64,000 nucleotides of DNA from Schlegelella_A sp965246805. Lineage in GTDB: Bacteria > Pseudomonadota > Gammaproteobacteria > Burkholderiales > Burkholderiaceae_C. The notes below the pieces were generated by a model, which worked only from the letters and a program-made list of their open reading frames with translations, searched no databases and was not told the origin of the DNA. The DNA is taken from positions 62,001 through 126,000 of the forward strand of contig CBDFFO010000008.1 in NCBI GenBank assembly GCA_965246805.1, read 5' to 3'. Below are positions 17,679 to 26,903 of the stretch, in pieces. The translations under genes were made by a program, and so were the position numbers. Numbering within the stretch: position 1 is the stretch's first letter; each line of letters starts with the position of its first letter.

Positions 17679-18404
17679 TCAGATCCCGAGCGCATGCCGC
17701 TGCGCTTCGACGAGCTGGCGAATGCCGCGGTCGGCCAGGCCGAGCAGTGCGTCCATCTCGGCGCGTGAGAAGGTCGCGCCTTCGGCCGTGCCCTGCAACT
17801 CGACGAAGCCGCCCGAAGCTGTCATCACGACGTTCATGTCGGTGTCGCACCCTGAGTCTTCGACGTACTCGAGGTCGAGCAGCGGCGTGCCGTCGACGAT
17901 GCCGACCGAGACCGCCGCCACAAACTCGCGGATCGGCGTCGTCGTGAGCTTGCCGTTCGAGATGAGCCATGCGACCGCATCGTGCGCCGCGACGAACGCG
18001 CCGGTGATCGCCGCGGTGCGCGTGCCGCCGTCGGCCTGCAGCACGTCGCAGTCGAGCGAGATCGTGCGTTCGCCGAGCGCACCCAGATCGAACACGCAGC
18101 GCAGCGAGCGGCCGATCAGGCGCTGGATCTCCTGGGTCCGGCCGCTCTGCTTGCCGCGCGCCGCTTCGCGGTCGCTCCTCGTGTGGGTGGCGCGCGGCAG
18201 CATGCCGTATTCAGCGGTGAGCCAGCCCTGGCCGCTGCCGCGCTTGTGGGGCGGCACCTTCTCTTCGACCGACGCGGTGCAAAGCACCTGCGTGTCGCCG
18301 AATGCAACGAGCACCGAGCCCTCGGCGTGGCGCGTGAATGAACGGGTGATGGTGATGGGGCGCAGCGCGTCGGCGGCGCGGCCCTGGGTGCGTTGGAAGC
18401 TCAT
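17679..18404 (-). CDS. rph: Ribonuclease PH
   Basis: A 241-residue phosphorolytic exoribonuclease that trims tRNA 3' ends. It shows the RNase PH signatures GSVLVAFGDTQVLCTASVEE near the start, GWLTAEYGMLPRATHTR, RSLRCVFDLGALGERTI and DCDVLQADGGTRTAAITGA. Length matches the family. It is upstream of rdgB and hemW in the same direction. Confidence 0.95.
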   Translation of the reverse strand: MSFQRTQGRAADALRPITITRSFTRHAEGSVLVAFGDTQVLCTASVEEKVPPHKRGSGQGWLTAEYGMLPRATHTRSDREAARGKQSGRTQEIQRLIGRSLRCVFDLGALGERTISLDCDVLQADGGTRTAAITGAFVAAHDAVAWLISNGKLTTTPIREFVAAVSVGIVDGTPLLDLEYVEDSGCDTDMNVVMTASGGFVELQGTAEGATFSRAEMDALLGLADRGIRQLVEAQRHALGI

Positions 18405-18491
18405 GCGCGCATTGTCGCTGCGCGCAAGCTTTCAGGTCGCGGTGGGTCGGTCTCAGTTCATCGGCCGTGACGGGCCGATGCCGCGCAGGCG

Positions 18492-19403
18492 TCAGATCTT
18501 CTTCGCTTGCGAAGAACGCTTGATCGCCTCGTTGATCTCTTTGATCGAGCGTTCGATCTCCGCATCGTCGAGCTCATCGGGCGCGTCTGTGCCGAGCACG
18601 CCGGCCTGGATCGTGGAGGCGAAGACCTGCTCGCCGAGCGACGAGGTCTGGATACCGGCGGTGCTGTCGCCGATGCCTTCCCACTCGACCGCGAGCACCG
18701 ACACGTTGTCGGACTTGACCCCGCCGTTGCGCAGCGCCTGCTCGACCAGTTCGGGCACCGATTCGGAAATCGGCAGCGTCGCGAGCTGCTCGGTGATGGC
18801 GGCATCGGTCACGGTGCCCCAGAGACCGTCAGAGCACAACATGATGCGATCGCCCGGCTGCATCAACAGCGGCCCGACCGTGTCGACCACCGGCTTGCCC
18901 GGGCTGCCGAGGCACGTGAAGAGCACGTTGCGGTTGAAGCGGTCGCCCATGGGCACGACTTGGCTCATCGTGTGCTGCAGCTCGGAGTACGAGTGGTCGC
19001 GCGTGCGCGCGATCAACTTGTCGCCCCGAACCAGGTAGAGGCGCGAGTCGCCGCAGTGCGCCCAGTACGCGGCGTTGCCCTGCATCAGGCAGGCGACGAG
19101 CGTGGTGCGCGGCGTGTCGATCAGCGCCTTTTGCGTCGCGTAACGGAGCAGTTGATGATGGCCCGCGACCAGCGACTCCTGCAGGAAGCGCAGCGGATCG
19201 GGCAGCGTGGGCTTGCAATCGCGCTGGAAGATCGCCGCGATGGTCTGCAACGCTAGTTGCGACGCGACTTCGCCTTCGGGGTGGCCCCCCATGCCGTCGG
19301 CCAGCGCGAACAGCCCCGCTTCGCGCGTGTAGCAGTAGCCCATGCGGTCTTCGTTCTTCTCGCGGCCGCCCTTGCGGCTCACCTGATAGACAGAGAAGCG
19401 CAT
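18492..19403 (-). CDS. PP2C-family serine/threonine phosphatase
   Basis: A 303-residue PP2C phosphatase. Metal-binding and catalytic motifs are all present: REKNEDRMG (residues 14-22), ALADGMGGHPEGE, AHCGDSRLYLVR, LCSDGLWG and SDNVSVLAV. After the catalytic domain comes a tail of about 60 residues, acidic and Ser-rich then basic (SIKEINEAIKRSSQAKKI), that may be regulatory. The enzyme removes phosphate from Ser/Thr of target proteins in the cytosol. It follows the kinase gene by 80 bp in the same direction, a kinase/phosphatase pair. Targets are unknown. Confidence 0.92.
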   Translation of the reverse strand: MRFSVYQVSRKGGREKNEDRMGYCYTREAGLFALADGMGGHPEGEVASQLALQTIAAIFQRDCKPTLPDPLRFLQESLVAGHHQLLRYATQKALIDTPRTTLVACLMQGNAAYWAHCGDSRLYLVRGDKLIARTRDHSYSELQHTMSQVVPMGDRFNRNVLFTCLGSPGKPVVDTVGPLLMQPGDRIMLCSDGLWGTVTDAAITEQLATLPISESVPELVEQALRNGGVKSDNVSVLAVEWEGIGDSTAGIQTSSLGEQVFASTIQAGVLGTDAPDELDDAEIERSIKEINEAIKRSSQAKKI

Positions 19404-19483
19404 CTCAGCGTCCGCCCGGCCGCTCGAGGGGCGTCGAACGCAGCCCCCACGGAGAGGCGCAACGCGGCTCGGCGTTCGTCATG

Positions 19484-20452
19484 TCAGGCTTTCGCGCTCG
19501 TGGTGAGGTTCTCGAGCTGCAGCTTCAGTCGCTCGCTGAAGCTGAGCTTGGTGTATTGCCGCTCGGTCTCGCGCGAGAGTTCCTTTTGCAGCGCGAACAC
19601 GCTTTGCGGCCGCGACAGCGGGTCCAGCGACATGCACCACTCGGTCACCTCGATGAGGTTGTCGGAATAGACGTTGCGAAGGCGCGAGAGGCTGAGCGCC
19701 AGGCGATCTTTCTCGATGCGCTGCGGTGCGTCGTTCGGCGGGTAGCCCTGCATGCAAGCATAGATGCAGGCACCGATCGCGTAGATGTCGGTCCATGGGC
19801 CGAGCGTGCCGTCGCGCCGATACATCTCGGGGGCAGCGAAGCCGGGCGTGTACATCGGCCGGATGAAGTTGCCTTCCTTCGAGAGGACCTCGCGGGCGGC
19901 GCCGAAGTCGAGCAGCACGGCCTTGTTCTCGTTGGTGATGAAAATGTTGGCCGGCTTGATGTCGAGGTGCAGCATCTTGTGCTGGTGCACGATGCGCAAG
20001 CCGCGCAGGATCTCGTCGAACAACGAACGAATCGTCGACTCGCGGAAAACCTTGTCGCGCTTCAGATCGCGCGCGGTCACGATGAAGTCCTGCAAGGTGT
20101 CACCCTGCAAGTAATTCATCACCATGTAGACTGTTTCGTTCTCGCGGAAGAAATTGAGCACCGAGACCACGCTGGTGTGCGAGATCTGTGCGAGCGAACG
20201 GCCTTCTTCGAAGAAGCTTTTCAGCCCGAGCCGATAGAGCGGCTGCTTCTCGGGCTTCACGCGCGGCGTCAGCTCCCCGGGAGAGCGCTCTGCAAGCGAC
20301 GACGGCAGGTATTCCTTCAACGCGACCAGGTGCCGGTCGGCGTCTTCGCACAGGTAGACCACGCCGAAACCGCCGGCGGCGAGTTTCTTAATCACCTGGT
20401 AGCCGCCAACGACCGTGCCCGAGGGCAAAGGCGCTGGTTTTGGCTTTGACAT
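19484..20452 (-). CDS. Serine/threonine protein kinase
   Basis: A 322-residue Hanks-type kinase. The glycine loop LAAGGFGVVYL, the lysine in VALKEYLP, the catalytic loop HLDIKPANIF and the DFG motif LLDFGAA are in order, followed by PGFAAPEM and TDIYAIGACIY. The usual HRD is HLD here, so the activation-loop pocket differs from RD kinases. There is no membrane helix or extracellular sensor, so it is a soluble kinase. The ATG at 20450-20452 is chosen; an in-frame ATG at 20482 would overlap yicC. It is divergent from yicC with only 28 bp between starts, and upstream of the PP2C gene. Confidence 0.92.
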   Translation of the reverse strand: MSKPKPAPLPSGTVVGGYQVIKKLAAGGFGVVYLCEDADRHLVALKEYLPSSLAERSPGELTPRVKPEKQPLYRLGLKSFFEEGRSLAQISHTSVVSVLNFFRENETVYMVMNYLQGDTLQDFIVTARDLKRDKVFRESTIRSLFDEILRGLRIVHQHKMLHLDIKPANIFITNENKAVLLDFGAAREVLSKEGNFIRPMYTPGFAAPEMYRRDGTLGPWTDIYAIGACIYACMQGYPPNDAPQRIEKDRLALSLSRLRNVYSDNLIEVTEWCMSLDPLSRPQSVFALQKELSRETERQYTKLSFSERLKLQLENLTTSAKA

Positions 20453-20480
20453 AATTATCGTTTTTGAAGGCGAAATGTGC

Positions 20481-21473
20481 ATGCCAGTTTACAGCATGAC
20501 CGGGTATGCCAATGCCTCCGGCAGCCCGGATTCGCCTACCCCGGCAGCATTCCACGAAGCGCACGCGAACCCCGATTCGGCGGCTTCGGCGAACCGGGAA
20601 ATCGAATCATCGAGCGGCTCCGGTTCACCCGCTTCCACGGCCCGGTTGAACGTCGAGATCCGCTCGGTCAACAGCCGGTTTCTCGACCTCGTCTTCAAGC
20701 TGCCCGATGAGTTGCGGCACGTCGAGCCGGCGCTTCGTGAGCTGCTCACCGCGCGTTTCAAGCGCGGCAAGATCGAACTTCGTTTGGCGGCCGAGACGCA
20801 TGCCTCGGCAACCGCTGCGGGCCCCGACGCCGCGCAACTCGACCGGCTGGCACACATCGAGGCCCGGGTCATCAGCCGGCTGAAGCACGCCAAGCAGCTC
20901 TCGGTCTACGAGGCGCTGTTGCTGTGCAAGACCGGCGGTACACCGGCCGAGGATCTCGACGCGGCCGCGCTCGACGCGACGCGGCTCTGCGTCGAACGCC
21001 TCGTCGATTCACGCGCTCGCGAGGGCGGGCGGCTCGCTGCCATCCTGCTCACCGGTGTCGGCCGGCTGCGCGAGCTCGGGGCGCAGGCCGAGCCGCTCGT
21101 GCCGGCCGCGGTCGAGCGTCAACAGACTCGATTTCTCGAACGCTGGAACGAAGCGCTCGCCGCGACCGGCGGGCACGATTCGATCTCGCGCGATGCGAGC
21201 CGCGAACGCGCGCTCAACGAAGCGGCCGCGTACGCGATCCGGATCGACGTGGCGGAAGAGCTCGCCCGTCTTCGTTCGCACCTCGAGGAGATCGCGCGCC
21301 TCGTCGAAAGCGGTGGCGAAGTCGGCAAGCGGCTCGATTTCCTGATCCAGGAACTGCTGCGCGAGGCGAACACGCTGGCGTCAAAATCGTCGTCGCTCGA
21401 GATGACCGGCATCTCGGTCGACATGAAGGTCGCCATCGAGCAGTTGCGTGAGCAAGTGCAGAACATCGAGTGA
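20481..21473 (+). CDS. yicC: YicC family endoribonuclease with N-terminal insertion
   Basis: A 330-residue YicC protein. The N-terminal VYSMTGYA and the block EIRSVNSRFLDLVFKLPDEL are typical, as are RFKRGKIELRL and the C-terminal GKRLDFLIQELLREANTLASKS and MKVAIEQLREQVQNIE. YicC proteins are RNA endonucleases linked to stress survival and small-RNA turnover. Between MTGYA and the next conserved block is an insertion of about 40 residues (positions 10-50) rich in Ser, Ala, Pro and Gly, where homologues have only a few residues. The start is ATG at 20481 with GAAGG ten bases before; ATG at 20475 is also possible. It leads the yicC-gmk-rpoZ-spoT run. Confidence 0.9.
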   Translation: MPVYSMTGYANASGSPDSPTPAAFHEAHANPDSAASANREIESSSGSGSPASTARLNVEIRSVNSRFLDLVFKLPDELRHVEPALRELLTARFKRGKIELRLAAETHASATAAGPDAAQLDRLAHIEARVISRLKHAKQLSVYEALLLCKTGGTPAEDLDAAALDATRLCVERLVDSRAREGGRLAAILLTGVGRLRELGAQAEPLVPAAVERQQTRFLERWNEALAATGGHDSISRDASRERALNEAAAYAIRIDVAEELARLRSHLEEIARLVESGGEVGKRLDFLIQELLREANTLASKSSSLEMTGISVDMKVAIEQLREQVQNIE

Positions 21474-21507
21474 CCCTGCGACGCGCCGGCCACTAAACTG
21501 CGCGCAG

Positions 21508-22128
21508 ATGGATTACCCCGGCAATCTTTTCGCGGTGGCGGCGCCGAGCGGCGCCGGCAAGTCGAGCCTGGTGAAGGCCCTGCTCGAACTCGACTCGCGG
21601 CTGGTGGTGTCGATCTCCCACACCACCCGCCTGCCGCGCGGCCAGGAAAAACATGGCCGCGAGTACCAGTTCGTCGATCACGCGGCGTTTCGGGCAATGG
21701 TCGCGGCGGAGCAGTTCGTCGAGTGGGCGGAGGTGCATGGCAATCTGTACGGCACGTCGAAGTCGGCGATCGAAGAGCGCATCGTGCAGGGTCACGACGT
21801 GGTGCTCGAGATCGATTGGCAGGGCGCGCGACAGATCAAGCAGCTGTTCCCGAACGCGGTGCTGATCTTCATCCTGCCGCCAAGCTTCGACGAGTTGCGC
21901 CAACGGCTGCAGCAGCGTGGCGAGGACGATGCGGTGGTGATCGAGCGACGCATGGCCAATGCGCGCGTCGAGGTCTCGCAGGCCAGGCACTTCGACTTCG
22001 TTATAATCAACAAGCTCTTCGAGACCGCGCTGTTCGACTTGAAAGCCATCGTTCATTCACAGCGCCTCAAGTACGCCGCCCTGCAACGCAGCAAGCCGGC
22101 GGTCTTCGAAGCCCTCGGGTTGCGCTGA
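21508..22128 (+). CDS. gmk: Guanylate kinase
   Basis: A 206-residue guanylate kinase, phosphorylating GMP to GDP with ATP. P-loop APSGAGKSSLVKALL near residues 12-26, then the GMP-binding SHTTRLPRGQEKHGREYQFVDH in two parts, and EVHGNLYGTSK and VLEIDWQGARQ. The ATG at 21508 gives the usual short N-terminus. Located between yicC and rpoZ, as in many proteobacteria. Confidence 0.95.
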   Translation: MDYPGNLFAVAAPSGAGKSSLVKALLELDSRLVVSISHTTRLPRGQEKHGREYQFVDHAAFRAMVAAEQFVEWAEVHGNLYGTSKSAIEERIVQGHDVVLEIDWQGARQIKQLFPNAVLIFILPPSFDELRQRLQQRGEDDAVVIERRMANARVEVSQARHFDFVIINKLFETALFDLKAIVHSQRLKYAALQRSKPAVFEALGLR

Positions 22129-22197
22129 GCGTGGCGGGCAAAAGGCCTGCGATGCTCGCGATTCCCGCGCCGATCGACGTCCCCACCGAAAGAGCTC

Positions 22198-22401
22198 ATG
22201 GCCCGCATCACCGTTGAAGACTGCCTCGAAAAGATCCCGAACCGCTTTCAGCTCGTGCTTGCCGCGACGTATCGCGCGCGCATGCTCAGTCAGGGCCACG
22301 CTGCAAAGGTCGAGACCAAGAACAAACCCGGCGTGACCGCGCTGCGTGAAATCGCGGCGGGCGAAGTGGGCATCGAGATGCTGCGCAAGGTCCCGGTCTG
22401 A
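22198..22401 (+). CDS. rpoZ: RNA polymerase omega subunit
   Basis: A 67-residue omega subunit, MARITVEDCLEKIPNRFQLV, followed by the helix with AATYRARML and TALREIAAGEVG. It stabilises the beta' subunit of RNA polymerase and forms part of a ppGpp site. Its place just before spoT is conserved. Full length. Confidence 0.95.
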   Translation: MARITVEDCLEKIPNRFQLVLAATYRARMLSQGHAAKVETKNKPGVTALREIAAGEVGIEMLRKVPV

Positions 22402-22499
22402 GTTTCCTCTCGCGCTCGTCGTCCGTTTACGCATGACGAGCCTCGCCTGGTATTCCCCAGGCGCGATCACGCGCGGCGAAGCGCGCTAAATTCGGGGCC

Positions 22500-24809
22500 A
22501 TGGTTCCCCGTGCCGTTCCCCGTGCCTCGACCGCCTCACACGAGCCCGCCCCGGCTCTGCTGAAACGCTCGTCGGGTGCCGGCGGCTCGGCGTTGCAGCC
22601 TCCTCCGCTGCCGGCCGCGCGCGACGCCGCGGCAGCGTCGTTCGCCGCGCTCACCGGCAAGCTCGATTACCTCGACGCTGCCGACATCAAGCGTGTGCGC
22701 GACGCGTATCGGTTCGCCGATGCGGCTCACCTGGGCCAATTCCGCGCGAGCGGCGAGCCGTACATCACGCACCCGATCGCGGTCGCCGGCCTTTGTGCCG
22801 ACTGGAAGCTCGATGCCCAGGCCATCATGGCCGCGTTGATGCACGACGCGATGGAAGACTGCGGCGTCACCAAGGCCGAGCTGATCGAACGCTTCGGCGT
22901 TCCGACCGCCGACCTGGTCGATGGCCTCACCAAGCTCGACAAGCTGCACTTCTCCACGCGTGAGGAATCGCAGGCCGAGTCGTTCCGGAAGATGCTGCTC
23001 GCGATGGCGCGCGACGTCCGCGTGATCTTGGTCAAGCTCGCCGACCGCCTCCACAACATGCGCACGATGGACGCCGTCGAGCTGCAGAAGCGCGCGCGCG
23101 TGGCCGCCGAAACGGCCGAGATCTACGCGCCGATCGCGCACCGGCTCGGCCTCAACCAGACCTACCGCGAGTTGCAGGAGCTCTCGTTCCAGCACCTGTG
23201 GCCGTGGCGGCATGGTGCGCTCACGAAGGCGGTGCAGAAGGCGCGCGGCTATCGACGCGACATCGTCGACCGCATTCAAAAGGATGTCGAAAAGGCGTTC
23301 ACGCAGGCGAAGTTGCAGGTCGAGGTCTCGGGCCGCGAGAAGACGCTCTTCTCCATCTACGAGAAGATGAAAGAGAAGCACCTGACCTTCGCGCAGGTCA
23401 ACGACATCTTCGGCTTTCGCATCGTGGTCGGCAACTTGCCCGAGTGCTATGCAGCACTCGGCGTGCTGCACCAGGTGATGAAGCCGGTGCCCGGCCGCTT
23501 CAAGGATTACATCGCGATCCCGAAAGGCAACGGCTACCAGTCGCTGCACACCACGCTCGTGAGCCCGCTCGGCACCGCAGTCGAGTTCCAGATCCGGACC
23601 GAGGCGATGCATGCCGTGGCCGAAAAAGGCATCGCCGCGCACTGGATGTACAAGACGCCGGGCGCGGCCGGCCAGGCCCAGGAGGCGCAACGGCTCGGCG
23701 CGATGTGGCTGCAGTCGCTGCTCGACATCCAGGACGAAACGCGCGACGCGAGCGAGTTCCTCGAGCACGTGAAAATCGATCTCTTCCCCGATGCGGTCTA
23801 CGTGTTCACGCCGAAATCGAAGATCCTCGCGCTGCCGCGCGGCGCGACGCCGGTCGACTTCGCTTACGCCATCCACTCCGACGTCGGCGACCACTGCGTC
23901 GCCGCCAACGTGAACGGCGAACCCGTCGCGTTGCGCACCGAGTTGCGCAGCGGCGACGTGGTGGAGGTGATCAGCGCGCCGAACGCGCGCCCGAACCCGG
24001 CCTGGCTCAACTTCGTCTCGACCGGCCGGGCGCGGTCGCGCATTCGCCACTACCTGAAGAACATGGAGCAGGAGGAGTCGCAGGAACTCGGCGAGAAGAT
24101 GCTCGCGCAGGCGATGCGCGCCAAGGGCCTGGTCGTGCCCGACGACGGCGTCGAACAGCAGCACACTTGGTCGCAACTGCTGCGCTGGAGCGGCAATCGC
24201 TCGCGCGAAGACCTCTTCACCGACATCGGCCTCGGCCGCAAGATCGCGGCCATCGTCGCCACCCGCCTCGCGCGCCTGCTGCACGAGAGCGGCGTCAAGC
24301 CCGATGCGCTGACGCTCACGATGGGGCGTTACGCCATCGACGACGCGGCGCCTTCGCAAGGCATCGTGCTGATCGATGGCAGCGAGGGCGCCTCGGTGCA
24401 GCTCGCGCCGTGCTGCCGGCCGATTCCCGGCGACGAGGTCGTCGGCAACCTCGGACGTGGCGAAGGGCTAACGGTGCACACCACCGAGTGCAGCGTCGGC
24501 AAGCGCCTGCTCGAGCGCGACAGCGAACGCTGGATGGGCGTCGATTGGTCGGAGCAGCCGACGCGCCCCTTCGAAACCGCTGTCGATCTGCTGGTGCGCA
24601 ACGGCAAGGGTGTGCTTGCACAGGTGGCCTCCGCGGTGAGCCACGCCGAAGCCGACATCACCCACATCGACATGGGCGACGAACCGGCGGCCGAGACCGC
24701 GGAGTTCCAGCTGCTGCTGAGCGTGCGCGACCGGCTGCACCTGGCCGACGTGATGCGCACGCTGAAGCGCTCGCCTGCGGTGATGCGCGTCTCGCGCGTC
24801 AAGCCTTAG
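22500..24809 (+). CDS. spoT: Bifunctional (p)ppGpp synthetase/hydrolase
   Basis: A 769-residue Rel/Spo homologue. The HD hydrolase domain is intact (YITHPIAVAG, then HDAMEDCG near residue 115, and LVKLADRLHNMRTM). The synthetase domain has GRFKDYIAIPKGNGYQSLHT and AVEFQIRTEAMH; the RFKD form is that of bifunctional enzymes. A TGS domain (ALPRGATPVDFAYAIHSDVG), a conserved Cys region (LAPCCRPIPGDEV) and a C-terminal ACT domain follow. It makes and degrades the stringent-response alarmone. The first 45 residues are Pro/Ala-rich and may reflect a long start. Downstream of rpoZ, convergent with greB. Confidence 0.95.
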   Translation: MVPRAVPRASTASHEPAPALLKRSSGAGGSALQPPPLPAARDAAAASFAALTGKLDYLDAADIKRVRDAYRFADAAHLGQFRASGEPYITHPIAVAGLCADWKLDAQAIMAALMHDAMEDCGVTKAELIERFGVPTADLVDGLTKLDKLHFSTREESQAESFRKMLLAMARDVRVILVKLADRLHNMRTMDAVELQKRARVAAETAEIYAPIAHRLGLNQTYRELQELSFQHLWPWRHGALTKAVQKARGYRRDIVDRIQKDVEKAFTQAKLQVEVSGREKTLFSIYEKMKEKHLTFAQVNDIFGFRIVVGNLPECYAALGVLHQVMKPVPGRFKDYIAIPKGNGYQSLHTTLVSPLGTAVEFQIRTEAMHAVAEKGIAAHWMYKTPGAAGQAQEAQRLGAMWLQSLLDIQDETRDASEFLEHVKIDLFPDAVYVFTPKSKILALPRGATPVDFAYAIHSDVGDHCVAANVNGEPVALRTELRSGDVVEVISAPNARPNPAWLNFVSTGRARSRIRHYLKNMEQEESQELGEKMLAQAMRAKGLVVPDDGVEQQHTWSQLLRWSGNRSREDLFTDIGLGRKIAAIVATRLARLLHESGVKPDALTLTMGRYAIDDAAPSQGIVLIDGSEGASVQLAPCCRPIPGDEVVGNLGRGEGLTVHTTECSVGKRLLERDSERWMGVDWSEQPTRPFETAVDLLVRNGKGVLAQVASAVSHAEADITHIDMGDEPAAETAEFQLLLSVRDRLHLADVMRTLKRSPAVMRVSRVKP

Positions 24810-24853
24810 CCGCGTCCACGTCGGGTGCCGGCGGCTTCACCACGCCGCGCCGC

Positions 24854-25423
24854 TCATGCCATCGTCGGCGAGGGATAACTCACCGCCAGCACTTCGATGG
24901 ACTCGACACCCCCAGGTGTCACCAGTTGGATCTCGTCGCCGACGTTGGCTTTCAGCAGCGCCCGCGCGATCGGCGAAACCCAGCTCACTTCATCGCGCTG
25001 GCTCTCGGCTTCGTCGATGCCGCGGATCGTGATCGTGCGTTCCTCGTCGAGCTGGTTCACGTAGTGCACGGTCGCACCGAAGAAGATCTGGCTCTTGCCG
25101 TGGTGCAGCGACGGGTCGACGATCTCGGCGATGTCGAGCCGTTTGGTGAGGAAACGGATGCGACGGTCGATCTCGCGCAGGCGCTTCTTGCCGTAGAGAT
25201 AATCGCCGTTCTCGGAGCGGTCGCCGTTCTTCGCGGCCCACGACACGATCTCGACGATCTTCGGTCGCTCGTCGTCGAGCAGGCCGAGCAATTCTTCGCG
25301 CAGCCGCTGGTAGCCCGCCGGGGTCATGTAGTTGCGCGAGCCGGCGGGCAGCGCCGATGGCGCAGGCGGTTCGTCCCCTTCGTCGGGCTCGGCATCGCTT
25401 TCGCGAGTGAAGGCTTTGCTCAT
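24854..25423 (-). CDS. greB: Transcription elongation factor GreB
   Basis: A 189-residue Gre factor. After an acidic N-terminal tail comes NYMTPAGYQRLREELLGLLD, the coiled-coil region with the tip sequence NGDRSENGDYLYGKKRLREID, and the C-terminal FKBP-like domain ending with VSWVSPIARALLKANVGDE. The acidic tip plus YLYGKKRLREIDRR marks GreB rather than GreA. It rescues backtracked RNA polymerase by stimulating transcript cleavage. ATG at 25421-25423 is chosen; the longer frame runs into the tRNA gene and is not plausible. Confidence 0.94.
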   Translation of the reverse strand: MSKAFTRESDAEPDEGDEPPAPSALPAGSRNYMTPAGYQRLREELLGLLDDERPKIVEIVSWAAKNGDRSENGDYLYGKKRLREIDRRIRFLTKRLDIAEIVDPSLHHGKSQIFFGATVHYVNQLDEERTITIRGIDEAESQRDEVSWVSPIARALLKANVGDEIQLVTPGGVESIEVLAVSYPSPTMA

Positions 25424-25524
25424 CGATCGGTCATTGCAACGGGGGGTGGTCGTGCCAGAAAGTAAAACAGCCCGGTGGTGCATCCTGAGATGCAGCCGAG
25501 CTGTCTGACATTCAACGTGTGGGG

Positions 25525-25601
25525 TGGTGCGGCTGGCAGGAATCGAACCCACGACCCCTTGGTTCGTAGCCAAGTACTCTATCCAGCTGAGCTACAGCCG
25601 C
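25525..25601 (-). tRNA. tRNA-Arg (anticodon ACG)
   Basis: A full 77-nt cloverleaf on the minus strand with an encoded CCA end. The acceptor stem pairs GCGGCTG with CAGCCGC, the anticodon stem CTTGG/CCAAG encloses CTACGAA with anticodon ACG, and the T arm holds GGTTCGAATC. It reads CGN arginine codons after A34 is changed to inosine. It lies just upstream of greB. Confidence 0.95.
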
Positions 25602-25641
25602 AACGCCGCGCAGTATAGCAGCGAGCCATCGGGCGACCGGG

Positions 25642-26889
25642 CTACGCGAGTCGCGCGGCGGCTTCGAATCGCGTCGCCGCGGCGGCCAGATCACCGTCGC
25701 GTTGCGCCATCTCGGCCAGTTCGACCCCCGCGCGGCGGCGAAAGCCGAGGGGCAGTGCGGCATCGGCCGATGCCTGTTCGAGCAGGCGCCTCGACTTGCC
25801 CCACAACTGGCGCTCGGCGAACGCGCAGCCCGCGGCATACGCGATCGCGCCATCGCGCGGAAAAGTTTGCGAGGCGGCCTCGAGGCGCGGCAACCACTCC
25901 GGCCCGAGACCTTCGATCGCGCCCACCAGGGCACCCGCGATCACTGCACGGTCATCGTCGCCGAGCTCGGCGACGCGATCCCACACGGGCCGCAACCACG
26001 AACGCGCGTCGTCGGTCGATCCCAGCTCGGCGGCCCGCGTGGCGGCCCGCGCAGCGATGAATGGGTCGCGGCGGTCGGGGTTGTCGAAGGCGTGCCACAT
26101 GCGGCGCAGCTGGTCGATGTCGTGCACGGTGTCGAGCGACTCGAAGGCGAGCGAACGCAGCAGCCCGGACGCCGCAGACGGTGAGAACGCCTGGTGCTTC
26201 ACCAGCAGGCGTGCGGTCTTCAGCGCGTCTTGCGGGCGCCGGCCGAGGCGCGCGGCCTGCAGCTTCAGGCGCAGCGCATGCGTGCGGCGCGCGACGCCGA
26301 GCGGCAGCTCGTCGAGCAAGGCCATCGCGCGGGTCGCGTCGCGATCGTCGAGCGCCCATTCTGCCGCGAGCAGGCGCGCGCCCTCTTCGGCCGATCGCGC
26401 TGAGACGCTGCGGTTCGAAAGATCGAGCGCGCGCTGCAGCTCGGTGTCGCGCGTCGCGCGGTCTTGCAGCCGGTGCGCGCTGCCGGCCGCAAGCAGGTGG
26501 CCGAGCACGGTGAACTCGTTGTCGTGCACCAGCTCGGGCGTGGCCGCCTGGATCGCGAGCGAGCGTTGCGCAGCCTTCTGCGCGCGCGTGTATCGGCCGC
26601 CAAAGTAGAGCGACAACGCGTCGCGCAGCGCCGCCTGGCCCGCCCGATCACGGCGCGCGACACGCCACTCGCGTGCGCGCTGCGGAAGACCGATCAAACC
26701 CGACACACCCCTGATCAACGCCACCAGCAGGAAGCAGGTGCCGACCAGCAGGAACAGGAAGAGGTTGAGGGAGACGTCGAGCCGCCACGCACCCCAATAG
26801 AACGTGACGAGACCGTCGTTGGCTCCCAGTGTCGTCGCGGCGACGACCGCGACCGCGAACAGCAAGATGAACCAAATGGTCGGACGCAT
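25642..26889 (-). CDS. hemY: HemY, heme-biosynthesis-associated TPR membrane protein
   Basis: A 415-residue protein with two N-terminal membrane helices (about residues 4-22 and 40-62) followed by an Ala/Arg-rich all-helical region in TPR-like repeats (for example YFGGRYTRAQKAAQRSLAIQ). This is the HemY_N/TPR protein found after hemX in proteobacteria, not the Gram-positive HemY oxidase. Its role is undefined but linked to the tetrapyrrole pathway by position. It starts 14 bp after the hemX stop and ends the hemC-hemD-hemX-hemY operon. Confidence 0.88.
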   Translation of the reverse strand: MRPTIWFILLFAVAVVAATTLGANDGLVTFYWGAWRLDVSLNLFLFLLVGTCFLLVALIRGVSGLIGLPQRAREWRVARRDRAGQAALRDALSLYFGGRYTRAQKAAQRSLAIQAATPELVHDNEFTVLGHLLAAGSAHRLQDRATRDTELQRALDLSNRSVSARSAEEGARLLAAEWALDDRDATRAMALLDELPLGVARRTHALRLKLQAARLGRRPQDALKTARLLVKHQAFSPSAASGLLRSLAFESLDTVHDIDQLRRMWHAFDNPDRRDPFIAARAATRAAELGSTDDARSWLRPVWDRVAELGDDDRAVIAGALVGAIEGLGPEWLPRLEAASQTFPRDGAIAYAAGCAFAERQLWGKSRRLLEQASADAALPLGFRRRAGVELAEMAQRDGDLAAAATRFEAAARLA

Positions 26890-26903
26890 GAGCGCTCGTG
26901 CGC

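Noticed and set aside
22536..24359. Long open frame antisense to spoT
   Set aside because: Composition-driven shadow; Arg/His/Asp-rich text without family motifs.
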